From Christensenella sp. UBA3944 (GTDB lineage Bacteria; Bacillota; Clostridia; Christensenellales; DTU072), in contig DGDU01000029.1 in the NCBI GenBank assembly GCA_002385605.1, forward strand, positions 62,295 to 106,829: a stretch of 44,535 nucleotides of DNA, in the 5' to 3' direction. Of the stretch, positions 1 through 8,031 are shown piece by piece; positions within the stretch are counted from its first letter, which is position 1; the number at the start of each line of letters is the position of its first letter. The notes under the pieces are model-generated. The model was given only the letters and a program-made list of their open reading frames with translations. It had not been told where the DNA came from and searched no databases. Both the position numbers and the translations under genes were made by a program.

Positions 1-41
1 AAAAAATAACAAAATTTTACAAAAAATTTTCGCCAAAAATT

Positions 42-65
42 AAAGGGCTGCCAAGGCAGCCCTTT
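42..65 (-). terminator. Rho-independent terminator after the FAH-family gene
   Basis: Perfect inverted repeat with 11-bp arms (AAAGGGCTGCC and its complement) and a 2-nt centre. On the minus strand it is followed by a T-rich run (AATTTTT). It lies about 25 nt past the stop codon of the hydrolase gene and closes the iclR-kduI-kduD-FAH unit. Confidence 0.8.
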
Positions 66-90
66 CGCTTGTTAAATTACAAATAATTAT

Positions 91-846
91 TTATTCGTTT
101 CTGACTTTGTTTGCCACCGAGCCGATTTTCTCTATCTCTATCTCTATGGTATCGCCCGCTTTTATCTCCCCTATCCCTTCGGGGGTGCCTGTTAGTATGA
201 CATCGCCTTTTTTGAGGGTCATGATGCCGCTTACAAATTCTATAATGCGGGGTATGCCGTGAATCATATCCGAGGTGTTGCCCTGCTGCACTACTTCGCC
301 GTTTTTTATGGCTTTAAGTTCTAAATTAAAGGGGTCTATGTCGGTTACGATGTACTTGCCCAGCGGGCAGAAAGTGTCGAACCCCTTGGCGCGCGCCCAT
401 TGCCCGTCTATCTTCTGGAATGCCCTTTCGGTTACATCGTTGGCGCAGGTGTAGCCCAGAATTACTCCGGCATAGTCTTCGGCGCTTACAAAGCGGCAGT
501 CCTTGCCGATTATTATGGCAAGCTCGGCCTCGTAATCCACCCTGATGGCTCCCCTTGGCATAACGATATCGTCGCCGTCGGCTATAACCGCCGTCGGGGG
601 CTTAAGGAATATCGTGGGGGTGGGGTTTACATTAAGTTTAAGCTCTTCGGCGTGCTTTTTGTAGTTAGCCCCCAAGGCTATAATCTTTGTGGGCTCGACG
701 GGCGCCAGAATTTTAACTTCGCCCTCGTAAGGGGTATCGGAAACGCCCTTAATATCGAAGCAGTCGCCCTCTATAAGATAATACCTGCCGCCCTTTACCT
801 CGGCATAGCGTATGCCCTCGTTTGTGGATATTCTCGCGATTACCAT
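91..846 (-). CDS. Fumarylacetoacetate hydrolase (FAH) family protein
   Basis: 251 residues, the usual size of short FAH-fold enzymes that hydrolyse or decarboxylate 2-oxo and acylpyruvate-type acids with a divalent metal. The metal site is visible: E106 and E108 in DYEAEL and D137 in NDVT, followed by the conserved KGFDTFCPLG stretch and the C-terminal TGTPEGIG motif. It is the last gene of an operon with iclR, kduI and kduD, 23 nt after kduD, so a ketoacid from uronate or deoxysugar breakdown is the likely substrate. FAH enzymes also act in the diketo route of L-rhamnose breakdown (2,4-diketo-3-deoxyrhamnonate hydrolase), which would suit a pectin setting. The family is certain; the substrate is inference. 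Confidence 0.85.
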   Translation of the reverse strand: MVIARISTNEGIRYAEVKGGRYYLIEGDCFDIKGVSDTPYEGEVKILAPVEPTKIIALGANYKKHAEELKLNVNPTPTIFLKPPTAVIADGDDIVMPRGAIRVDYEAELAIIIGKDCRFVSAEDYAGVILGYTCANDVTERAFQKIDGQWARAKGFDTFCPLGKYIVTDIDPFNLELKAIKNGEVVQQGNTSDMIHGIPRIIEFVSGIMTLKKGDVILTGTPEGIGEIKAGDTIEIEIEKIGSVANKVRNE

Positions 847-869
847 AGTTTTTCCCTTTTAATTTATAA

Positions 870-1625
870 TCAGCGCGCCAGCCAGCCGCCGTCTACGGCG
901 AGCGTAAAGCCGTTTACATAGTCGCTTGCGGAAGATGCGAGGAATACCCCCGCGCCCATAATATCTTCGGGAGTGCCCCAGCGCCCCGCAGGTATGCGGT
1001 CGAGGATTGCCTTGCTGCGGTCGGGGTCGTTACGGAGGGCCTCGGTGTTGTTGGTAGCCATATATCCGGGGGCGATGGCGTTAACATTTATGCCATACTT
1101 TGCCCACTCGTTGGCAAGCGTCATCGTAAGCCCTTTAACGGCGCTCTTGCTGGAGGTGTAGCTGGGCACCCTTATGCCGCCCTGGTAGGAGAGCATGCTG
1201 GCGACATTTATTATTTTGCCGCCCCTGTTTTGCTCTACCATAACCCTTGCCGCCGCCTGCGAAAGGAAGAATAGCGTCTTGAGGTTTACATTCATGACCT
1301 CGTCCCAGTCCTTCTCGGTGAAGTTAAGGCTGTCCTCCCTTCGTATAATGCCGGCGTTGTTAACAAGTATATCTATGCCGCCGTAGGTGTCCAAAGCCGT
1401 CTTGATAATCTTATCGACGCAGCCGACATCCCCAAGGTCGGCTATCATATAGGCAAACTTATCCTTGCCTATCATGGCAAGGGTTTCTTCGCTGTCGCGG
1501 CGGCCTACGCCCAAAACCCTGGCGCCCGCCTCGGCGAGGGCTACGCAAAAGCCCTGCCCCAGCCCCGTGTTGCTGCCCGTTACTATGGCGATTTTACCGT
1601 CCAGCCTGAATTTATCCAGTATCAT
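870..1625 (-). CDS. kduD: 2-dehydro-3-deoxy-D-gluconate 5-dehydrogenase (SDR family)
   Basis: 251-residue classical short-chain dehydrogenase. Visible elements: the cofactor glycine motif TGSNTGLGQG near residues 16-25, NNAG at 89-92, catalytic S143, Y156 and K160 (YTSSK), and a C-terminal VDGGWLAR typical of the KduD group. KduD reduces 2,5-diketo-3-deoxygluconate to KDG with NAD(P)H, the step after KduI, whose gene lies directly upstream in the same transcript. AAGGAG stands 7 nt before the ATG. A related reading, deoxyrhamnonate 4-dehydrogenase, cannot be ruled out given the FAH-family gene downstream, but the neighbouring kduI favours KduD. Confidence 0.9.
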   Translation of the reverse strand: MILDKFRLDGKIAIVTGSNTGLGQGFCVALAEAGARVLGVGRRDSEETLAMIGKDKFAYMIADLGDVGCVDKIIKTALDTYGGIDILVNNAGIIRREDSLNFTEKDWDEVMNVNLKTLFFLSQAAARVMVEQNRGGKIINVASMLSYQGGIRVPSYTSSKSAVKGLTMTLANEWAKYGINVNAIAPGYMATNNTEALRNDPDRSKAILDRIPAGRWGTPEDIMGAGVFLASSASDYVNGFTLAVDGGWLAR

Positions 1626-1670
1626 TTGGCTCTCCTTTATATATTGGTATAATGCGGTGGGTTCGCGCCC

Positions 1671-2504
1671 TTATCTTAAGTCGGTGGTTTTTACGCCCTG
1701 CATGTCGTCAAATTCCTGGTTTTCGCCGCACATGCCCCAGATGAAGCTGTAATTCTGGGTGCCCACCCCGCTGTGGATAGACCAGCTGGGCGAGATAACC
1801 GCCTGCTTGTTCTGCACCACTATGTGGCGGGTTTCGGTGGGGTTGCCCATCATATGGAATACGACATTATCCTGCGGGATGTCGAAGTAAAGGTAAACCT
1901 CCATACGCCTTTCGTGGGTGTGGGTGGGCATGGTGTTCCAGTTGCTGCCCTCTTCTAATATGGTGAGCCCCATCGTAAGCTGGCAGGTAGGCACGGTCTG
2001 TGGGATAATATACTTGTTGATAACCCTGCGGTTGCACTCCTTCTGGCTGCCGAGCTGAAGGTGTACGGCTTCTTCTAAAGGTATGAATTTGGAGGGGTAC
2101 TCTTTGTGCGCGGGGGTCGAATTGATGTAAAAATAAGCGGGGTTTTCGGGGTCGTCCGAAGAAAAAGTTACATCCTTAACCCCTCTGCCGAGGTAGAGGC
2201 AGTCGTACTTTTTCATTTTGTATTCGGTGCCGTCGGCAGTTACCACGCCGCTGCCGCCTATATTTATAATGCCCATCTCCCGCCTTTGCAGGAAATACTC
2301 GGCGCCTAACTCCTCGCCCGCTTTAAGTTTTAGTTTTTGCATAACGGGCAGCGCGCCGCCCGCTATAATGCGGTCGTAGTGCGAATATGTAAGGTTTATC
2401 GTGTCCGTTATGAACGGGCTTTCGATAAGGAAGTTCTGCCTCAGTTCCTCTGTGTTCATCCTGGAAAACTCTTTCTTGGAAACGGCGTATCTAATATTCA
2501 TCAT
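1671..2504 (-). CDS. kduI: 5-dehydro-4-deoxy-D-glucuronate isomerase
   Basis: 277 residues, full family length. KduI isomerises 5-keto-4-deoxyuronate, formed from unsaturated uronates released by pectin or glycosaminoglycan lyases, to 2,5-diketo-3-deoxygluconate. The cupin zinc site is intact: H195 and H197 in THTHERR, E202, and H244 in WSIHSG. The start is the first of two adjacent ATG codons, with AAGGAG six nt upstream. A GC-rich hairpin (2519-2534) sits just upstream of this ribosome binding site in the 36-nt gap after iclR. Cytoplasmic; works with KduD encoded next. Confidence 0.95.
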   Translation of the reverse strand: MMNIRYAVSKKEFSRMNTEELRQNFLIESPFITDTINLTYSHYDRIIAGGALPVMQKLKLKAGEELGAEYFLQRREMGIINIGGSGVVTADGTEYKMKKYDCLYLGRGVKDVTFSSDDPENPAYFYINSTPAHKEYPSKFIPLEEAVHLQLGSQKECNRRVINKYIIPQTVPTCQLTMGLTILEEGSNWNTMPTHTHERRMEVYLYFDIPQDNVVFHMMGNPTETRHIVVQNKQAVISPSWSIHSGVGTQNYSFIWGMCGENQEFDDMQGVKTTDLR

Positions 2505-2518
2505 GACGCTCTCCTTCG

Positions 2519-2534
2519 CCGCGCGAAAACGCGG
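2519..2534 (-). other. GC-rich hairpin in the iclR-kduI gap
   Basis: Inverted repeat CCGCG / CGCGG with a 6-nt centre, directly upstream of the kduI ribosome binding site. There is no T-run after it on the minus strand, so it is not a classical terminator. It could be an RNA stability or processing element that sets kduI expression apart from iclR; this is inference. Confidence 0.3.
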
Positions 2535-2540
2535 GGCATT

Positions 2541-3299
2541 TTATATTATTTTTCCGTATTGCTTGCTTACCTGCTTGCCGCTCTCGAGAAGCATCGCCTT
2601 GGCTTCCTCGTCGTTTATGAGGGACTTCTCGTGCGACGAAATGCTTATCGCCCCTATCACTTTGTTGTAGTTGTCGAACACGGGGGTAGCAAGACAGTAG
2701 ACGCCCTCCTCGTGCTCGGCGTTGTCGCGGGTTATTAGCGTCTTTCTTGCCTCGGCAAGCTCTTTCTGCAAGGCTATTATATCCAATGTGTTGGGGGTGT
2801 ACTTGCGGGGAAGAAGCCTGCGGAAGTATTCTACAAGCTCGGTATCGGTTAGCCCCAAAAGAAGGCTCTTGCCCAGCCCGCTGCAATAAAGCTCTATGGT
2901 CTTGCCTATCTGCGAATAGGTGCAGGCAAAAGAGTACGGCAGTATCTTTTCGATATACACCGCGTAGTCGCCCTGTTTTACCGCTATATGGCCGGTTACA
3001 TTCAGCTTGTTTACGATGTTTCGTACATACGGCGAGGCGATTTCCCTGAGGTCTAGCTTAGAGGTGTAGCTTCCCGCTATGGCGATAAACCTATACCCCA
3101 GTTTGTACTTGTCGGTTGCCTGGTCTTTGGCGAGGTAATTGTTTTCGGTTAGCGCCTTTACCGTCCTGTGAACGGTGCTTTTGGGCAGCCCGACCTCGCG
3201 GGCAAGCTCCGAAATGCCTACGCCCTGCTTGTAATCGGCGATTTTCTCGATTATCGAGAATATCCTGTCTACTGATTGTATGCTGTTTTCTTTCGTCAT
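2541..3299 (-). CDS. IclR-family transcriptional regulator, likely KdgR-type
   Basis: 252 residues from the ATG at 3299. Residues about 8-65 form the winged helix-turn-helix (GISELAREVGLPKSTVHRTV), and the remainder is the IclR effector domain (SGLGKSLL near the middle, GAISISSHE near the end). The reading frame extends upstream, but the promoter's -10 box lies at 3343-3348, so starts above about 3336 would not be transcribed; 3299 is the best fit although no good Shine-Dalgarno is visible. It is the first gene of the operon with kduI, kduD and the FAH gene. KdgR regulators of this family respond to KDG; that role is inferred from context. Confidence 0.85.
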   Translation of the reverse strand: MTKENSIQSVDRIFSIIEKIADYKQGVGISELAREVGLPKSTVHRTVKALTENNYLAKDQATDKYKLGYRFIAIAGSYTSKLDLREIASPYVRNIVNKLNVTGHIAVKQGDYAVYIEKILPYSFACTYSQIGKTIELYCSGLGKSLLLGLTDTELVEYFRRLLPRKYTPNTLDIIALQKELAEARKTLITRDNAEHEEGVYCLATPVFDNYNKVIGAISISSHEKSLINDEEAKAMLLESGKQVSKQYGKII

Positions 3300-3309
3300 A
3301 ATTCTACAT

Positions 3310-3329
3310 TTTGTGCCACTTGGCGGAAC
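3310..3329. promoter_or_regulatory. Possible IclR operator in the iclR leader
   Basis: An imperfect palindrome centred on GCCACTTGGC lies just downstream of the iclR -10 box and before its start codon, where a repressor would block transcription of its own operon. The core arms are only 4 bp (GCCA / TGGC), with weaker matches outside, so this is suggestive only. Confidence 0.3.
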
Positions 3330-3342
3330 GATGTTCATATCA

Positions 3343-3371
3343 ATTATACAATATACCCCGTTTGAAGTCAA
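3343..3371 (-). promoter_or_regulatory. Sigma-A promoter of the iclR-kduI-kduD-FAH operon
   Basis: TTGACT (3366-3371) and TATAAT (3343-3348) on the minus strand, separated by 17 bp. The predicted start of transcription is near 3336, leaving a short leader before the ATG at 3299. Confidence 0.85.
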
Positions 3372-3433
3372 GGCAACGGCAAAACAAGACAAGTAAAATG
3401 TAAATTTATCCGCTTAAAAACGGCGATTTATGC

Positions 3434-3462
3434 TTGTTATAGGCTTTTTGATGTGCTATACT
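3434..3462 (+). promoter_or_regulatory. Sigma-A promoter of the acyl-CoA synthetase gene
   Basis: TTGTTA (3434-3439) and TATACT (3457-3462) with a 17-bp spacer, divergent from the iclR promoter about 60 bp away. The leader contains an inverted repeat GCCGC-ATA-GCGGC at 3496-3508 just before the GGAG ribosome binding site. Confidence 0.75.
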
Positions 3463-3525
3463 TATTTCCATTAAGCGTTTTTGCTTATTAAACTGGCCGC
3501 ATAGCGGCGAAAATCGGAGCGAAAG

Positions 3526-5175
3526 ATGAACTTACTGTCCAGATACTTAAAGCGTGTTGATTTCGAAAGCTATGAGGATTTCGTAAAGAATTTTGAGTTC
3601 AAACCCGTAGAAAGCTTTAACTTTGCCTACGATGTTGTGGACGAATACGCCCGCATAGCCCCCGAAAAGAGGGCCATCGTTTGGTGCAACCACGAAGGCG
3701 ACGAAAAGATTATAACCTTCGGCGAGCTTAAGAAGCTAACCGACAAGACGGCAAATATGCTGCTCGGGCTGGGGCTCAAAAAAGGCGACTTCATAATGAC
3801 TATGCTTAACCGCCGCTACGAGTATTACCTCCTTAACATAGCCTGCTGCAAGCTGGGCGTCGTGCTTGTGCCCGCTACCTTCCTTCTTACCGTAAAGGAT
3901 ATCGAGTACCGCTGCAACAGCGCCGATGTAAAGGCTATCTTCTGCATAAACGAAAAGGAAGTAACCGACTATGTGAAGGAAGCGGCTCCCGAGTGCAAAT
4001 CCCTCAAGTACCTGTTTACCATAGGCGACTGCGAAGGATTTCTGGATTTCCACAAAGAGCTTGAAAAGTATTCCGACGACCTCCCCCCGCAGCCCCGCCC
4101 CGCTTTGGACGACACAATGCTTGTATACTTCACCTCGGGCACGACCGGCTACCCCAAAATGGTAATGTTAAATTACAAATACCCTCTCGGGCATGTCATA
4201 ACCGCCTACTACTGGCAGGGCGTTGTAGACGACGGCCTGCACTTCACGATGGCCGAAACCGGCTGGGCGAAATTCAGCTGGGGCAAGCTGTACGGACAAT
4301 GGCTGGCAGGCTCCGCCGTATTCAACTACGACTACTACGGCCGCTTTACCCCCACCGATGTCATCCCGCTTATTTCAAAATACAAGATAACCACCTTCTG
4401 CGCGCCGCCCACCATTTACCGCTTCTTTATCCGCGAGGATCTTTCTAAATACGACTTTTCCTCCCTTGTTAGCATTACGACGGCGGGCGAGCCGCTTAAC
4501 CCCGAAGTGTTCCGCAAGTTTAAGGAGATAACGGGGCTTGAAATCCGCGAAGGCTTCGGGCAAACCGAAAGCGTCGCCATGCTCGCCAACTCCCGTTACG
4601 GCACCCCCACCCCGGGAAGCCTCGGCCTTCCGATGCCCATATACGATGTCGCCCTGCTGGACGACGAGGACAACGAGATTACCGAAAGCGATGTCGAGGG
4701 CGAAATCTGCATAAAGATACGAAACAACCAGTTTGGGTTACTTTCGGGCTATTATAAGGACCCCGAACGCACTCATGCCGCGCTTCATACGCCCTACTAT
4801 CACACCGGCGACCTTGCGGTAAGGGATAAGAACGGATTCTATTGGTTTGTGGGCCGCAAGGACGATATAATAAAGTCCAGCGGCTACCGCATCGGCCCCT
4901 TCGAGGTAGAAAGCGCCCTTATGGAGCCCCCCGCCGTATTGGAGTGCGCCATCACGGGAGCCCCCCACCCTGAGCGCGGGCAGGTTGTAAAAGCCACAAT
5001 AATACTTAACAAAGGCTACACCCCTTCGGAGGAGCTTACCAAAGAGCTTCAGGAGCATGTCAAGAAGGTAACAGCCCCCTACAAGTACCCCAGAATTATA
5101 GAGTATGTGGACACGCTTCCCAAGACGATAAGCGGCAAAATCAAGAGAAAGGACATCAGGGGAGAAAACAAATAA
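3526..5175 (+). CDS. AMP-dependent acyl-CoA synthetase (acetyl/medium-chain type)
   Basis: 549 residues, an ANL-superfamily adenylating enzyme that activates a carboxylic acid to acyl-AMP and then acyl-CoA. All core motifs are present in order: phosphate-binding YFTSGTTGYPKM near 202-213, GFGQTES near 343, YHTGD near 425, the hinge GRKDDIIKSSGYRIGPFE near 443, and the catalytic lysine in SGKIKRKDIR near 538. The acid-binding region (ETGWAKFSWGKLYGQW) resembles the medium-chain/ACSM group more than classical acetyl-CoA synthetase; the acid is unknown. It is divergent from the kdu operon and may share IclR control. Single gene, closed by terminators at 5184-5251. Confidence 0.88.
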   Translation: MNLLSRYLKRVDFESYEDFVKNFEFKPVESFNFAYDVVDEYARIAPEKRAIVWCNHEGDEKIITFGELKKLTDKTANMLLGLGLKKGDFIMTMLNRRYEYYLLNIACCKLGVVLVPATFLLTVKDIEYRCNSADVKAIFCINEKEVTDYVKEAAPECKSLKYLFTIGDCEGFLDFHKELEKYSDDLPPQPRPALDDTMLVYFTSGTTGYPKMVMLNYKYPLGHVITAYYWQGVVDDGLHFTMAETGWAKFSWGKLYGQWLAGSAVFNYDYYGRFTPTDVIPLISKYKITTFCAPPTIYRFFIREDLSKYDFSSLVSITTAGEPLNPEVFRKFKEITGLEIREGFGQTESVAMLANSRYGTPTPGSLGLPMPIYDVALLDDEDNEITESDVEGEICIKIRNNQFGLLSGYYKDPERTHAALHTPYYHTGDLAVRDKNGFYWFVGRKDDIIKSSGYRIGPFEVESALMEPPAVLECAITGAPHPERGQVVKATIILNKGYTPSEELTKELQEHVKKVTAPYKYPRIIEYVDTLPKTISGKIKRKDIRGENK

Positions 5176-5183
5176 ACATAATT

Positions 5184-5207
5184 AAAGGGCGCAAACAAGC
5201 GCCCTTT
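5184..5207 (+). terminator. Hairpin after the acyl-CoA synthetase gene
   Basis: AAAGGGCGC / GCGCCCTTT arms (9 bp) with a 6-nt loop, 8 nt past the stop codon. The T-run is formed mostly by the stem itself, so termination may rely on the following hairpin too. Confidence 0.6.
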
Positions 5208-5224
5208 ATAGTTGCGGTTATTAA

Positions 5225-5251
5225 AAAGCGGCTTCGGTTTGAAGCCGCTTT
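5225..5251. terminator. Bidirectional terminator between the synthetase gene and hom
   Basis: Perfect 11-bp arms AAAGCGGCTTC / GAAGCCGCTTT around a 5-nt loop. T-runs follow on both strands (TTTTT shortly downstream on plus; TTTTTAA on minus), which suits the convergent genes on each side. Confidence 0.8.
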
Positions 5252-5257
5252 ATGTTT

Positions 5258-6532
5258 TTAGTCTACTACTCTTATTACCGCGTCTACTTCTTTAACTTCG
5301 TTAAGCGATTTGATTTCGCTTATCGCGCGCATAACATTTTTCTCGCGGTTTTCGTGGCTGAAGAAGATGACGGAGGCAACCGCGGGGTCGTCGCCGCTTT
5401 GCCTTTGCTGCATTGTGGCTATGCTTACATCGTACTTGCCGAACACGCCCGTTATTTTGGAAAGCACGCCGCTCTTGTCGGCTACGGACATACGGATGTA
5501 GTACTTGCTGTCGAAATCGTCGGAGAAGTCGGTGTCCCTGGGGGTGGCGAATACGGGCAGGATATGCTCGGTCTGCCTTGCGCAGAAGACGATATCCGAA
5601 ACGATTGCCGAGCCCGTGGGAAGGTCGCCGGCGCCCCTGCCGTACAGCATAATGTCGCCCACATTGTCCCCTGCTATCATCACGGCGTTAAAGCTGCCTT
5701 TAACGGTTGCCAAGGGGTGGGTGTTTTGTATAAAGGCGGGGTGCACGCGAGCCTCTATCTTGCCGTCGGCAAGTTTGCCTATGGCGAGAAGCTTAAGCGT
5801 GTAGCCCAGTTCTTTGCCTATTTCGATATCCTTTTTGCTTATTTTGCTTATGCCCTCGCGGTAGATCTTGTCGAGGGGGATTCTCTTGTGGAAAGCAAGG
5901 GTGGAGAGGATGGAAAGCTTGTACATGCTGTCGAAGCCGTCGACATCGGCGGAGGGATTGGCCTCGGCGTAGCCCAGGCGCTGGGCTTCCCTGAGGACAT
6001 CAGAGTATTCCAGCCCCTTGTCCGCCATATTGGAAAGGATGTAGTTGGTGGTGCCGTTCACAATGCCCATAATGGATAGGATGTTGTTGCCCTGCATACT
6101 CTCCTGAAGGGTGCGGATAATTGGCACGCCGCCAACGCAGCTTGCTTCAAAATAAAGCCCTGCCTTTCCTTCTCTCGCGGCGGCGTCAAGCTCCTGCCAG
6201 CATTTCGCGAGCATTTCTTTGTTGGATGTTACCACGCTCTTGCCTGCCCTTAACGAAGCGATAAGGAATGAACGAGCGGGCTCTATGCCGCCGAAAAACT
6301 CGGCTACTATGCTTATATTCGGGTTGTTTATGACATTGTTTATGTCCACCGAAACAATGCTCTTGTCGATGCCCAAAGCCTCGGCTTTGGTGGTATCCTT
6401 TTCGAGAATGTGCATCACCTCGATTTCGACGCCGTAATGGTTTTTGATGTATTCTTTATTTTTCTCCAAAATCCTGTAAGTTCCCGAACCTACAACCCCC
6501 AAACCAAGCAGGGCGATTCCTACCTTTTTCAT
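5258..6532 (-). CDS. hom: Homoserine dehydrogenase
   Basis: 424 residues. It reduces aspartate semialdehyde to homoserine at the branch to threonine and methionine. The N-terminal nucleotide fold (GLGVVGSGTYR, residues 10-20), the central VNGTTNYIL and ADVDGFDSMYKL signatures, and a C-terminal ACT regulatory domain (about 345-424, MSVADKSGVLSKITGVFGKY) are visible, so threonine feedback is expected from the family. The ATG overlaps the coaX stop (ATGA), giving a coupled two-gene unit. Pairing with coaX is not a pathway link I can explain beyond general anabolism. Confidence 0.95.
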   Translation of the reverse strand: MKKVGIALLGLGVVGSGTYRILEKNKEYIKNHYGVEIEVMHILEKDTTKAEALGIDKSIVSVDINNVINNPNISIVAEFFGGIEPARSFLIASLRAGKSVVTSNKEMLAKCWQELDAAAREGKAGLYFEASCVGGVPIIRTLQESMQGNNILSIMGIVNGTTNYILSNMADKGLEYSDVLREAQRLGYAEANPSADVDGFDSMYKLSILSTLAFHKRIPLDKIYREGISKISKKDIEIGKELGYTLKLLAIGKLADGKIEARVHPAFIQNTHPLATVKGSFNAVMIAGDNVGDIMLYGRGAGDLPTGSAIVSDIVFCARQTEHILPVFATPRDTDFSDDFDSKYYIRMSVADKSGVLSKITGVFGKYDVSIATMQQRQSGDDPAVASVIFFSHENREKNVMRAISEIKSLNEVKEVDAVIRVVD

Positions 6533-7311
6533 AGATGATCTCCTTTATTCATGTCGTACAGTATTTTTAAGCCCTTAAGAGAAAGCGCTCTGTCTATAAC
6601 ATTGAAGTACTTTTCGCCGCCGGAGGTGAGAAGCTGGCTCATACCGCCCGTGGCGATGACTTTTACATCCTTGAAGCCGCTCTCGTCTATCATATCCCGT
6701 ATGATACCCTCTACAAGCCCGGAAAAACCGTAAATGACGCCCGCCTGCATATTCTCGACGGTGGTTTTGCCTATTATCGACTTGGGGCGTATAAGCTCGA
6801 TGCGGGGGAGCTTTGCCGCCGTGTTGGTGAGGGCCTCGGCGCTCGATTTGATACCGGGGGCTATCGCGCCGCCCATAAAATGCCCGTTTTCGTCGATTAT
6901 GCCGAAGGTTGTAGCGCTGCCGAAGTCTACCGTTATGCACGGCCCGCCGTAGATGGAGTAAGCCGCGGCGGCGTTTACTATCCTGTCCGCCCCCAGTTCT
7001 TCGGGGACCGTATAATCTATTTTTATGTTCATTTTGATGCCGCTGCCTACCATAATGGGCTTTCTCTTGGTGTAATACGAGCACATATGCTCGATGGTGT
7101 AGTTTATGGCGGGAGCGACGGAGCTTATTATGATGCCCTCTACCTGGTCGAAGTTGTAGCCGATGGAGCTAAGAAGCTCGAGGAAAATCATACCGTACTC
7201 GTCGGCGGTCTTGTTGTGGTCGGTAGCGATACGCCAGGTGCGCACGATTTTATCGTCTATCACGACACCTATTTTGATATTTGTGTTGCCCACATCCAGC
7301 AGAAGTACCAT
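6529..7311 (-). CDS. coaX: Type III pantothenate kinase
   Basis: 260 residues, the CoaX family size. It phosphorylates pantothenate, the first step of coenzyme A synthesis. The ASKHA-fold phosphate motifs DVGNTN (residues 6-11), GADRIVNA and VDFGSATTFG are clear. The ribosome binding site is weak (GGAA about 8 nt upstream). It is first in the unit with hom, from a promoter at 7342-7371 between the end of the ribosomal cluster and this gene. Confidence 0.95.
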   Translation of the reverse strand: MVLLLDVGNTNIKIGVVIDDKIVRTWRIATDHNKTADEYGMIFLELLSSIGYNFDQVEGIIISSVAPAINYTIEHMCSYYTKRKPIMVGSGIKMNIKIDYTVPEELGADRIVNAAAAYSIYGGPCITVDFGSATTFGIIDENGHFMGGAIAPGIKSSAEALTNTAAKLPRIELIRPKSIIGKTTVENMQAGVIYGFSGLVEGIIRDMIDESGFKDVKVIATGGMSQLLTSGGEKYFNVIDRALSLKGLKILYDMNKGDHL

Positions 7312-7341
7312 AATATTCCATTATTCCAAAATGATAGAATA

Positions 7342-7371
7342 ATATTAACATATAAATGAGGGATAAGTCAA
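7342..7371 (-). promoter_or_regulatory. Promoter of coaX-hom
   Basis: TTGACT (7366-7371) with TAATAT (7342-7347) at an 18-bp spacing on the minus strand. The -35 is close to consensus and the -10 matches 4 of 6. It lies downstream of two terminators that end the ribosomal transcript. Confidence 0.6.
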
Positions 7372-7410
7372 CAAAAGTGGGCGCAGCGCGAGAATAGCCC
7401 TTATATAAAT

Positions 7411-7431
7411 AAAAAGCGGGCTGACGCCCGC
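7411..7431 (-). terminator. Second terminator of the ribosomal supercluster
   Basis: Six-bp GC arms GCGGGC / GCCCGC around a 4-nt loop, followed on the minus strand by TTTTTATTT. It lies about 45 nt after the first terminator, giving tandem termination before coaX. Confidence 0.75.
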
Positions 7432-7475
7432 AATAGTTGCCCTGAACTGTATTTTGGGTAACCGAATATAAGAAA

Positions 7476-7497
7476 AAAGCTGCCTGTCGGCAGCTTT
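7476..7497 (-). terminator. First terminator of the ribosomal supercluster
   Basis: Arms AAAGCTGCC / GGCAGCTTT (9 bp) with a 4-nt loop, then a T-run on the minus strand. It begins 7 nt past the rplQ stop codon. Confidence 0.85.
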
Positions 7498-7504
7498 GCT
7501 TTGT

Positions 7505-8017
7505 TTAGATGAGTTGCAGTATCGCTTTGTTGGCATCGTCGCCGCGTCGCTTACCCAAACGGAGGATGCGGGTGTAGCCGCCGCCCTGGCCGAGTTCCTG
7601 GGCCCTGGCGTCGTACTTGGGAGCGTATACGCGGAAGATCTTCTCGATGAGAGGATGGGCGATATCCTTGGTGCGCTCTTTGTAGGCGCTCTTCTTTTCT
7701 TTGTCGCCCTGGATTTCCTGAAGGTCGGGGAGAAGAGCCATCATGCGCCTTCTGGCAGCGAGCTTCTTCGGGCCGTCGTTTATAAACTCGACATCGATTT
7801 TCTCGTCCTTAAGGTTGGTCTTCTGCTTGGTGACCTTTACGGTGTCCTTATATGTCCTGATTGCCAAGGTGATAATCTTCTCGGCGACCTTGCGAACTTC
7901 TTTGGCCCTCTCTACCGTCGTTTCGATCTGGCCGTACCAAAGGAGCTCGGCCGCCTGGCTGTATACAAGCTGTACTCTCTGATCTGTTCTTTTGCCTAGT
8001 TTTCTTACACTTGCCAT
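7505..8017 (-). CDS. rplQ: 50S ribosomal protein L17, with insertions
   Basis: 170 residues against about 112-130 in most bacteria. The N-terminus (MASVRKLGKRTDQR... IETTVERAKEVRKVAEKIITLA) and the C-terminal signature (GGGYTRILRLGKRRGDDANKAILQL) are canonical. Extra sequence sits between them, roughly residues 55-86 and 97-121, rich in Lys and Glu. L17 lies near the exit of the peptide tunnel, so insertions could change the surface there. AAGGAG overlaps the rpoA stop codon. Last gene of the alpha operon. Confidence 0.95.
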   Translation of the reverse strand: MASVRKLGKRTDQRVQLVYSQAAELLWYGQIETTVERAKEVRKVAEKIITLAIRTYKDTVKVTKQKTNLKDEKIDVEFINDGPKKLAARRRMMALLPDLQEIQGDKEKKSAYKERTKDIAHPLIEKIFRVYAPKYDARAQELGQGGGYTRILRLGKRRGDDANKAILQLI

Positions 8018-8031
8018 ATCTTAGTTACTCC

